DNA from: a virus
Virus record (IMG/VR): IMGVR_UViG_3300043464_001746
Span: 1-37,182 of that record
Reading direction: 5' to 3' (one strand)
DNA: 37,182 nt
Part shown: positions 9,309 through 16,364 of the stretch, piece by piece
Numbering within the stretch: the first letter of the stretch is position 1
How the letters are laid out: every line of letters starts with the position of its first letter
Notes under the pieces: generated by a model
Told to the model about the DNA's origin: nothing
Database searches by the model: none
Seen by the model: the letters and a program-made list of their open reading frames with translations, nothing else
Program-made: the position numbers and the translations under genes

Positions 9309-10040
9309 TTAGGCGTTTTGTTTTTGGAATTCTTGAACTTCTTGTGAATTTGCAATTTGAGTAACTTCTGCTTCACGAATCGACAAACCGCAATAGGATA
9401 ATACTTTGACAACAAATGCGTCAAATAGTGAAATATGCAATTCTATGTCTTGAAAATCACTTGCCGATGGATTAAAAATTGGATTCCCTGCAACGGTTGT
9501 AAATGTCCATTTTGGGTTTTTAGGAGTTCTGATATAAAACAATTCAGCATAAGAAGGGTTTTCAATTATTGGCACAATTCTAAACGATGCGCCAATTCTT
9601 GTATAAACAGGAAATGTAACACTTGGAGTAGTAAGTGGCGAATTCATCATTACATTTAACTCACGTTTTTGCACTTCATCAATATCAACTTTTTTAGCAT
9701 CGGCATTAACTAATGATAGATTTTCAGCACGATAAAGGTCTGTTCCTGTGTATGACCATAAATCAGTCAAAGAATTATAAGTAAAATTTGCTTGTGTTGT
9801 GTACTCGGCAAATACGTCAATTTGCTCTCTTAAATTTTTTGGCAAATTTGCATATTCTGTTCCGGTTAATCGACGATTTTCTTTATTGATAAAAGCGTTG
9901 TATTGCGTAAACAAGTCCTCGAAAATTGATAACTGCGCTAATTGACAGAACGAATTAAATTCATCTACACCAATATAGCCGCGATTACTTTTGTTAAGCA
10001 AAAATAAAGTTAAGTTGCGAACTGAATTTATGGAAATCAT
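9309..10040 (-). CDS. Neck/ring structural protein, 243 aa
   Basis: The N-terminal pattern 'SVRNLTLFLLNKSNRGYIGVDEFN' followed by 'AQLSIFEDLF.QYN..INKENRR' recurs in a neck protein of many Bacteroidota podoviruses, encoded between the capsid and stabilisation genes. The C-terminal half is beta-rich with a closing helical part (HISLFDAFVVKVLSYCGLSIREAEV) that often ends these proteins. It has no membrane segment. It is first in the ring-muzzle operon, with a strong TATCTTTG box at 10061-10068 only about 20 bases before its ATG. It probably contributes one of the rings between portal and muzzle. The specific ring is not assignable from sequence alone. Confidence 0.7.
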   Translation of the reverse strand: MISINSVRNLTLFLLNKSNRGYIGVDEFNSFCQLAQLSIFEDLFTQYNAFINKENRRLTGTEYANLPKNLREQIDVFAEYTTQANFTYNSLTDLWSYTGTDLYRAENLSLVNADAKKVDIDEVQKRELNVMMNSPLTTPSVTFPVYTRIGASFRIVPIIENPSYAELFYIRTPKNPKWTFTTVAGNPIFNPSASDFQDIELHISLFDAFVVKVLSYCGLSIREAEVTQIANSQEVQEFQKQNA

Positions 10041-10060
10041 ATCTAACTAATTATTTACAA

Positions 10061-10068
10061 CAAAGATA
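10061..10068 (-). promoter_or_regulatory. Promoter -7 box TATCTTTG before ring/muzzle operon
   Basis: Exact TATCTTTG on the minus strand, 20 bases before the ATG at 10040. A TTTG about 22 bases further upstream (inside the T-run of the preceding terminator) can serve as the -33 element. It drives the neck/ring/muzzle genes after the terminator at 10093-10120. Confidence 0.7.
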
Positions 10069-10092
10069 ATTATTTTTATAATACTATAAACA

Positions 10093-10120
10093 AAAAAAGC
10101 ACCCATAAAGAGTGCTTTTA
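10093..10120 (-). terminator. Terminator after 334-aa gene
   Basis: Minus-strand stem AAAAGCACtctttatggGTGCTTTTTTT followed by a T-run, right after the stop of the 334-aa gene. Clear hairpin plus T-tract; also partly T-rich in the other direction. Confidence 0.8.
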
Positions 10121-10141
10121 ATTTATTTTAACTAACAGTTG

Positions 10142-11146
10142 TTAGCTAATCGCATTTTTAATAAAATCATACGTTGTACGACCTTCGCTTGTCATAAAGT
10201 AGTTTGCAATAGCGTCCCACTCGTCTTGATTTCTCGCAACTTCGCAAATTACATCTCCATTTTCATTGTAGAATCTGTAATTTTTGTAACTAATAATACC
10301 TCTTGCGTCTGCGGTTTTAGCAACCCCTTTTATTTCTAAAGACCTGTCATTTGCCAATTTGATAAATTCTGTTGGCGCTTTACTTGCTTCTTGATATAAC
10401 GCAGTTTTAACTTCAGCAGGAGTCCAAGTTTCTTTGTAATTTGGATTTAACAACCTTACAATAGCATCTTGCTTGATATAAGGCAATTCCGTTGCTAAAA
10501 TTCTTGCTTTTGTTTCTAATTCAAAACTTTCAATAGAAACCTCAGCTACTTTAGAAGGATTGTATTCTTCAAACATATATCCACCGTTTGCTTTGTTGTG
10601 CGGATTAATAGCTAAAAACTTTTGCAATTTAATGTCAGTTTCGTAAGTTTTCAACATACCATCAATCATAGTAACGTGTTTTACCTTGGAATCTCCTTTG
10701 TGCTTTTCTTTGAAAAATGAAGATTGTGTTTCCGAGTAAAACAAAGCAAAAGTTTCATTTGTTTCCTTATTAATATACATTAAAGGACTCGCTTCTTTAT
10801 GTCTTGTGGGAATTCCAAAAGATTTAGGTTTGGAACCATCGCATAAAACATAAATTCTTTCTTTTGGTTTAAAATTACGAATTTCAGGCAAATCGTCAAA
10901 AATCTCATTTTTAATTTGAGTTACAACAATGCTTTCTACTTCTTTTTTTGGTTGATTAGATTGAGAGTTTTGTAGTTGTTCCTCAACCATTTTTTTTACT
11001 AAGTCTGCAACTTGTGAAACAGGTATTGTTTCTTCTTTGTTTTGCTCTTGACTTACTATTTCTTCGTCTTTAACTTGAATAGTTGCAACGTCTTCTTGAG
11101 GGGTGTTTTTATTAAAACCACCCATTCCTTTTTTAAAATTGTTCAT
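10142..11146 (-). CDS. Accessory head-region structural protein, 334 aa
   Basis: Residues 1-90 are low-complexity, Gln/Glu/Lys-rich and probably disordered (EEIVSQEQNKEETIPVSQ). From about residue 95 the protein becomes ordered, beginning with a strand (KERIYVLCDGSKPKSFGIP) and ending in a mixed alpha/beta part (SYKNYRFYNENGDVICEVA). It is encoded between the capsid gene and the first ring gene, where crAss-like and other Bacteroidota podoviruses carry a conserved protein of unknown detail. It has an AAATCTAAATTAAAA leader at 11151-11165 but no obvious promoter, so expression may depend on read-through of the partial terminator behind the capsid gene. Its own 3' end has a strong terminator. 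The function is unknown; a virion or assembly role is inferred from position. Confidence 0.55.
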   Translation of the reverse strand: MNNFKKGMGGFNKNTPQEDVATIQVKDEEIVSQEQNKEETIPVSQVADLVKKMVEEQLQNSQSNQPKKEVESIVVTQIKNEIFDDLPEIRNFKPKERIYVLCDGSKPKSFGIPTRHKEASPLMYINKETNETFALFYSETQSSFFKEKHKGDSKVKHVTMIDGMLKTYETDIKLQKFLAINPHNKANGGYMFEEYNPSKVAEVSIESFELETKARILATELPYIKQDAIVRLLNPNYKETWTPAEVKTALYQEASKAPTEFIKLANDRSLEIKGVAKTADARGIISYKNYRFYNENGDVICEVARNQDEWDAIANYFMTSEGRTTYDFIKNAIS

Positions 11147-11187
11147 TGTATTTTAATTTAGATTTGAATTTATTTATTTTTAAAATA

Positions 11188-11213
11188 AGGGGCTGAACAT
11201 AAATTCAACCCCT
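11188..11213 (-). terminator. Terminator-like hairpin after major capsid gene
   Basis: A stem of ten pairs (GGGGTTGAA with TTCAGCCCC, one G-U wobble) and a six-base loop, 25 bases after the capsid stop. The T-tract is short (TTATTTT), so some read-through into the 334-aa gene is likely. Confidence 0.6.
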
Positions 11214-11237
11214 ATATTTATTGTAACTTGCTAATGA

Positions 11238-12542
11238 CTACCCCTGTAGTAAAAGTAGGTTATTTCTTCCTGTAACCATCAAACATCTTTCTGATTGGAA
11301 TTCAGTACGTCTTTTATCTTCGTTGTTAGTTCCTTGCGCCCAATCAAATACGCTAATTTCGTATTTTCTGTTTACTTCTTGACTTGCACGATATTTAACG
11401 TGTAGATATGGCTGAGTAGCTTGAGTTCCTGTCATAACATCGTAAACATTTTTACCTCCCATTGGGAACATAAATCCGTGTACTTTTGTTGCTCCAACCG
11501 CAGAACCTTCAGTAGTCGGGTTATCCAAAAATCTCCAATTTGACTTGTAGAAATTGTAGTTTCCGTAATTGAATTGTTTAAATCCTAATTTAAGAGCTTC
11601 TGCTTCGTTAGAAAATTCTCCCCAACCTTGACTTGTAACAAATTCAGCTTTTAACATTCTGTCAATAACTCGGTTTTGAGCCGAAGTATTATACATATAG
11701 TTATCAGCAATCATACCTTGAGCATTCATTCTGTCAATGATTTCATCAAAATCATCTAAGTCTGTTGCTTGACCAGTAAAGATATTACCTTCTCTTGCAC
11801 AAGAAAACAAACCTTGAGTACCTTGAACTCCTGATGCTGCCAAAGCGCCACCCCAAAGATTACCTAAGATTAATTTATTTTCCAACGCATTGTTGAAACG
11901 CATTTTAGTATCTTTTAGGTTTTTGTAGTACCATAAGTAACCTTGGTCAGTTTTAACCCAAGTTCTTAACGCTAAGTTAGTACGAGTTTCTACAAGAGTT
12001 TCTTTGATAGTAGTAGGCGCATTAGTGAATTGGTCAATTTGAGAATTTAATCCAACCGACATACCTGATGTTCCTTTGCCAAATTCATTAGAATCTGCAT
12101 AAACAGATAATCCTGTTGTTCCTGACCAACCACCTGCATTACCATTTAAAGCGGTAAATGTATCTGCGGTTACTGCTGTAATTTGCCCTTGAGTTAAAAC
12201 ACCACCGTCAGATGTTCTAACAACGATTGTTTCTCCAACTCTAAAAGTGTGAGCAACTGATGTAAACACGTTAGATGAACGAGTAACTCCCGTAGCTAAT
12301 TGTGTCAATCTTCCTTCTTCATTCCATTTGATTAAATCTGCTTGGAATGCTGATTCTTTTCCTTGATACGCCAATAATCCTGTAATCATTTGAGTTCCGA
12401 ATCTATCTACGATTTGGTCTTCTAATTCAGGAATGAATTGCGTTAGTAAATTGTACTCTGTATCACTAATGTAATTAGTGGGAGTAGGTGTTTTTGTCGC
12501 TGTAGGCTGATAAATTATGCCTGGACTTGGATTTAATGCCAT
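11238..12542 (-). CDS. Major capsid protein (HK97 fold)
   Basis: This 434-aa protein fits an HK97-type shell subunit. It has an N-terminal helical arm (DTEYNLLTQFIPELEDQIVDRF), a helix-rich A/P domain (TDLDDFDEIIDRMNAQGMI; NTSAQNRVIDRMLKAEF) and a C-terminal strand-rich end with 'VFDWAQGTNNEDKRRTEFQSE'. Residues about 84-150 are a beta-rich, Gly/Thr-rich insertion (HTFRVGETIVVRT, GQITAVTADTFTAL) where the E-loop would be expected, possibly an added surface domain. The order scaffold, capsid, neck supports the call. Upstream sits a weak TTTCTTTG box (about 12594-12601) and a 7-bp hairpin in the leader; downstream is a hairpin terminator at 11188-11213. It ends in TAG, so TAG is a real stop in this phage. 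Confidence 0.85.
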   Translation of the reverse strand: MALNPSPGIIYQPTATKTPTPTNYISDTEYNLLTQFIPELEDQIVDRFGTQMITGLLAYQGKESAFQADLIKWNEEGRLTQLATGVTRSSNVFTSVAHTFRVGETIVVRTSDGGVLTQGQITAVTADTFTALNGNAGGWSGTTGLSVYADSNEFGKGTSGMSVGLNSQIDQFTNAPTTIKETLVETRTNLALRTWVKTDQGYLWYYKNLKDTKMRFNNALENKLILGNLWGGALAASGVQGTQGLFSCAREGNIFTGQATDLDDFDEIIDRMNAQGMIADNYMYNTSAQNRVIDRMLKAEFVTSQGWGEFSNEAEALKLGFKQFNYGNYNFYKSNWRFLDNPTTEGSAVGATKVHGFMFPMGGKNVYDVMTGTQATQPYLHVKYRASQEVNRKYEISVFDWAQGTNNEDKRRTEFQSERCLMVTGRNNLLLLQG

Positions 12543-12559
12543 GTTTTCTTAATTTTTTT

Positions 12560-12592
12560 GTTGTGTTTTTACTTTTTTTTACTCGACACAAC
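12560..12592 (-). promoter_or_regulatory. Leader hairpin of the major capsid gene
   Basis: GTTGTGT pairs with ACACAAC around a 19-base loop in the leader of the capsid mRNA, with an upstream TTTCTTTG box (12594-12601). It could protect the transcript; a role is not shown by sequence. Confidence 0.4.
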
Positions 12593-12603
12593 TCAAAGAA
12601 AAT

Positions 12604-13746
12604 TTAATTCTCGACGATCCATTTTGAACCTGTATTGACTAAAGGTGCGTTTCTACTTGCTTGTGATTGCACTTGTATGTTTTTCGATTCCTTTTCGTCT
12701 GCCTCAACTTGTAATGCTTTACCAATATTGATAAAGTGTTCGGCTATTTTATCGGGGTTATCGGCAAAATGCAATGCTCGATAATATCCTTCGGGGTCTT
12801 TTAATGTACCTTTTTCGTCAAAGAACTTTTTGTCAAAATTACTTAGGTCTGATAAATTTTTTTTGGCAATTTCAATATTTTCGGGCTTAACTTTAAATTC
12901 TTGTTCTCCTACTTTAACTTTGAAACCTTCAAAATTAGAATTAAAGACTTTTTCTGTTTTGCTTTCAAAATCTTGCCGAGTTTGTTCAAACGCAATTTTG
13001 TTTTCTTCTTGTTGCTTATTCCAACTATCAACTAATTGTTTGGCATTTTTGTATTCTTCAGGAACCAATTCGTCAGAACCTCTAACTACCTTGTATTGTT
13101 CCTTTTGAGATTCAAGTTTTGCCAAACCTTTTTGATAATCTCTTTCTATGTTAATTTGCTTGTCTAAAATAACGTCTTCGTCATCGTATTCAGCATCATA
13201 TTCGTATTCTCTTTTATAAAGTCTTTCAATTTGCGAATCAGTCAAAGTTGGGTTATCCAATTTTAAATTCGCTAATAAGACATTTTCTTTTGGCTCTTGA
13301 CTAAAATCCTTTTGAGTTTCTAAAAAGTCTTGATAACTTCTGTTTGTTGCCTTTTTGTATTCCAAATAAGACTTCATTTCAGCATCTAACTCAATTTGCT
13401 CTTTTGGTTTTAAGTCATCTAAAGAATTGGCATTAAATCCTTTTTCTTTAAGAAAATTAATAACTTTTTCTTCGTCAATTTCTACAACTGTTGGTTGTTC
13501 TGTAATTACTTCTTCAGCTACTATTGGAGCTTCTTCTGTAATTGGCGTTTCAACTATTGGTTGTTCAATTACAACTTCTTCAACTGTTTCTTCAACATCA
13601 GGAATTACTTTAAAAGTTTCTGTTATTGGAGTTTCATCAGTTTCAATTTGCCAAGGCGTTATTACGGGTGTTTCAACTGTTTGTTCAATCACTTGTTCTT
13701 CCGAACTGCCACCGTTGTTTTCTACGATTTCTTCATTTTCTGGCAT
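12604..13746 (-). CDS. Scaffolding-like acidic protein, 380 aa
   Basis: Residues 1-95 are a low-complexity Glu/Thr/Val/Pro-rich tract with repeated 'VEETVEEVVIEQPIVETP'-type units. A helical, charged middle (about 95-330) contains KEQIELDAEMKSYLEYKK and KQQEENKIAFEQTRQDFE. A short basic/polar tail ends in NTGSKWIVEN. Acidic, extended, coiled-coil proteins encoded directly before the major capsid gene are typically scaffolding proteins that guide procapsid assembly. There is no protease motif, so a fused maturation protease is unlikely. It has its own promoter (TATCTTTG at 13802-13809, overlapping a dyad) and the leader AAATCTAAATTAAAA at 13751-13765. The functional call is based on position and composition. 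Confidence 0.65.
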   Translation of the reverse strand: MPENEEIVENNGGSSEEQVIEQTVETPVITPWQIETDETPITETFKVIPDVEETVEEVVIEQPIVETPITEEAPIVAEEVITEQPTVVEIDEEKVINFLKEKGFNANSLDDLKPKEQIELDAEMKSYLEYKKATNRSYQDFLETQKDFSQEPKENVLLANLKLDNPTLTDSQIERLYKREYEYDAEYDDEDVILDKQINIERDYQKGLAKLESQKEQYKVVRGSDELVPEEYKNAKQLVDSWNKQQEENKIAFEQTRQDFESKTEKVFNSNFEGFKVKVGEQEFKVKPENIEIAKKNLSDLSNFDKKFFDEKGTLKDPEGYYRALHFADNPDKIAEHFINIGKALQVEADEKESKNIQVQSQASRNAPLVNTGSKWIVEN

Positions 13747-13801
13747 AATATTTTAATTTAGATTTAGAATAATTTTAAATAACTAACGTTATTAACCTTA
13801 G

Positions 13802-13809
13802 CAAAGATA
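13802..13809 (-). promoter_or_regulatory. Promoter -7 box before scaffold/capsid genes, with dyads
   Basis: Exact TATCTTTG. The box overlaps a perfect inverted repeat, GATAGA-5 bases-TCTATC (13805-13821), and just downstream is a second one, AATAAC-TAAC-GTTATT (13778-13793). Such overlap is what a repressor or activator site would look like. It lies about 55 bases before the ATG. Confidence 0.65.
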
Positions 13810-13848
13810 GAAAAAATCTATCACACAATACATTTCTATAAATTTTTT

Positions 13849-16290
13849 TTATAATTGAAATATCGAATCGTCTATTTCTTTTGCTTCAAAATCAATAGGA
13901 GTAGCTGATTCGCTTTTTCTTTGTTCAATTTTTTCGGAATCCATAGTCGCTTGTTTTATCAAACGTTCATTTTTCTTTTCTTCTAAAAATTGTAATTTAT
14001 CCATTTGAACTCCGCCTTGTACTTGGACGATTTGAAATTCGCCTTGTAACTTAGTTTGAATGTTTCTTAATTCGTTATCTCCTCGCAATTGTTCTTTTTG
14101 TAATTCGCCTTGATTTACTAATTGTTGTAATTGCATATCGATTTGACCTGTCATTTGAGCGGTTTGTTGACGCGCTTGTTCAGCAGCTTGGGCAATTTGA
14201 CTTTGACTTTGAGTGTTTGCTTGGATTTTAGCCATTTCTTGTTCTTGAATTTTAGCTTGATGTTTATCCATTAAAACAGTCATGTACTGTAATGCTAATT
14301 TTAAATTCTTAACATTTAATACTTTGTACTTGTCAGCAACAGACATTTGCCCTTTAACAATAGCGTCTGACATATCTTGTTCTAATTTAGCTCTTTCTTC
14401 ATCGTCTAATTCTAATTCTAGAAATATTGAGAAGTCGTGTAAGTGTAGATTCTTAACCGAATTTAATGCTTTTATAGAAGACGCTCCTATTTTTCTAACA
14501 AAATCATCTTTTAAATCTGAATATTTAAGCAAATCGGGAATTCTATAAGTCACCGCTTCGGCTAATCTCAAAGTATTGTTACACGCTCCTTTTAAAATGT
14601 GGCGAATTGACATACTTGTATTTTTAGAAGCTAATTTATTAACTCCAACCAAACTGTCTTTATCGGGCGTTGATGCGTTTGATGCTTTATTTAACCCAAC
14701 TACATCGTCTATCTGTATTAACAATTCCATTTTTCTATTAGCAAGAGCTTGTAATTTATCAAGCGAACCGCCTGTTCTTAATTCGGTAATTGCTTTTGAA
14801 TACATTGGATCGCCACTTGCGCCAAAACTTCTTGCGAAAATACTACCCGTTTGCCAAAACATATCCATAACGTTTTGAGCATTAAACTTATTTCCACCGC
14901 CAAAATCTAACTCGCTAATTGCGTCAGGATCAATGATAAATCCATCAGCCATCATGGGTTGAATAATTTGGTCAACTTTAAGTTCAATTACTTCTATTTT
15001 ATCCTCAATAGGCATCATTCTTGAAACCATTGATTCAATAATTCCCTTTTCCATATTAGGAGCCATTCCGATATATTGGTCAGCTACTTTTTGCTTATTA
15101 GATTTTGGACGAGCCATATTTTCAGCAACTTCCCATTTTAATAAAATGTTTGTTCCTGGCACATAAACCCCTTCAAATAAAATTTCTTCTTCTATAGAAA
15201 CTCTTTTGTAATCTTCGGTTTGTCCTTCTTTTAAAACAAAATTTTCATCAGCCTTACTTATTATAAGCTCTCCTGTAGCCTTTTCTTTTATTTTTTTTGC
15301 CCTTTTACGAGTGGTTTTATATGTAAAATAAAGCAACGTAACAGTCCCTTTTATTCTTTGATTGTCGGGAATTTGATTGTAAATCCACCAATCATTACCC
15401 GAATTAGCAACTTGCTCTTTAATAGATTTGTTCTCAGGTAAATTTAACCATTGGTAATCAATAAAAACTTGACTTAGCGGAACGTTTTTTAATTCGCCAT
15501 GATAAAAACAATCTCTAAAATAAGGGTCTTCAGTATAAGATTGAATTTTATTCGCACAATCGACATATTCCAAAACTATTCCTCTTTCCGGAACAAAAGT
15601 ATTTTTAAGCCATCCAACTCCGCAAATTACCATATCTTGCTTTTGTTGTCTGTCGGTAATTTCGTTATAGTAGTTTTCGTTAAATATAGATTCAATTGCT
15701 AATTCTTGTGAAATTTCAACATCTTGCTTGTATTCCAATTCCATGTGTAAATCTAATTCCGCATCTGTTTCGGGAAGATTTTCAATTGGCATACTGCCTA
15801 CATCAACTCCAAATGTTTCTTTGGCTTTAATAATTATATCTTTGGCATTTCTGTCAGTTTCGATTTGTTCTCTATAAGCAACTCGTTCAGAAATTCCAAT
15901 TGGGTCTGTTGAAACGGCTTTAATATAATAACCCCTATCGCAAAGACTATTTACAAGTAAATCTACATTTTTAGGAATTACAGAAATTGGTTTGGTTGGT
16001 AAATTTAAAAACGACTTGTCGCCATTAGGTTTTTGTTGGTCTAAATATTTTTCCATCGATTGAAGACCTTTTGCATATAATCTTCTTTGTAGAAAGTCGT
16101 ATCTTTGCGTATTAAAACGAGAATTTAAAACTCCGTAAGTATTAATTTCTGTGCCATATATCCAATCACTTTCGATTGCTTGGGCTAAACTTTTACCCCA
16201 CGCTTCAGTCTTTTTAACTTCAAAAGAGTCAAGTTGCGAAGGGAAACTAACGTAAGGTGAAATGGAAAAATTACTATTATCGATAGCCAT
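13849..16290 (-). CDS. Portal protein, 813 aa
   Basis: A large soluble protein following the terminase gene, with the length and features of crAss-like portals. The N-terminal part is alpha/beta (residues about 20-330, with SFLNLPTKPISVIPKNVDLLVNSL and an 'IIVKAKE' type helix). A middle 'clip/stem' region carries VENMARPKSN...QYIGMAPNMEKGIIESM. A very long Gln/Ala/Lys-rich C-terminal coiled coil (about 680-790, MAKIQANTQSQSQIAQAAEQ) fits the helical barrel extending into the capsid. It would form the dodecameric DNA gate at the unique vertex. A TATCTTTG promoter lies at 16309-16316, just upstream. The identity is well supported by order and length, less by specific motifs, which portals lack. 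Confidence 0.8.
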   Translation of the reverse strand: MAIDNSNFSISPYVSFPSQLDSFEVKKTEAWGKSLAQAIESDWIYGTEINTYGVLNSRFNTQRYDFLQRRLYAKGLQSMEKYLDQQKPNGDKSFLNLPTKPISVIPKNVDLLVNSLCDRGYYIKAVSTDPIGISERVAYREQIETDRNAKDIIIKAKETFGVDVGSMPIENLPETDAELDLHMELEYKQDVEISQELAIESIFNENYYNEITDRQQKQDMVICGVGWLKNTFVPERGIVLEYVDCANKIQSYTEDPYFRDCFYHGELKNVPLSQVFIDYQWLNLPENKSIKEQVANSGNDWWIYNQIPDNQRIKGTVTLLYFTYKTTRKRAKKIKEKATGELIISKADENFVLKEGQTEDYKRVSIEEEILFEGVYVPGTNILLKWEVAENMARPKSNKQKVADQYIGMAPNMEKGIIESMVSRMMPIEDKIEVIELKVDQIIQPMMADGFIIDPDAISELDFGGGNKFNAQNVMDMFWQTGSIFARSFGASGDPMYSKAITELRTGGSLDKLQALANRKMELLIQIDDVVGLNKASNASTPDKDSLVGVNKLASKNTSMSIRHILKGACNNTLRLAEAVTYRIPDLLKYSDLKDDFVRKIGASSIKALNSVKNLHLHDFSIFLELELDDEERAKLEQDMSDAIVKGQMSVADKYKVLNVKNLKLALQYMTVLMDKHQAKIQEQEMAKIQANTQSQSQIAQAAEQARQQTAQMTGQIDMQLQQLVNQGELQKEQLRGDNELRNIQTKLQGEFQIVQVQGGVQMDKLQFLEEKKNERLIKQATMDSEKIEQRKSESATPIDFEAKEIDDSIFQL

Positions 16291-16308
16291 TGTAAAATTT
16301 GTTTACGA

Positions 16309-16316
16309 CAAAGATA
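16309..16316 (-). promoter_or_regulatory. Promoter -7 box TATCTTTG before portal gene
   Basis: Exact TATCTTTG on the minus strand, 18 bases before the ATG at 16290. Upstream is a very A/T-rich stretch similar in sequence (TATAAATAATTAT) to that before the ring-operon promoter. No clean TTTG at -33 is visible. Confidence 0.6.
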
Positions 16317-16364
16317 ATAATTATTTATAGTATTTGCGTTTTTGATATAATTTTTCTATTGTTA

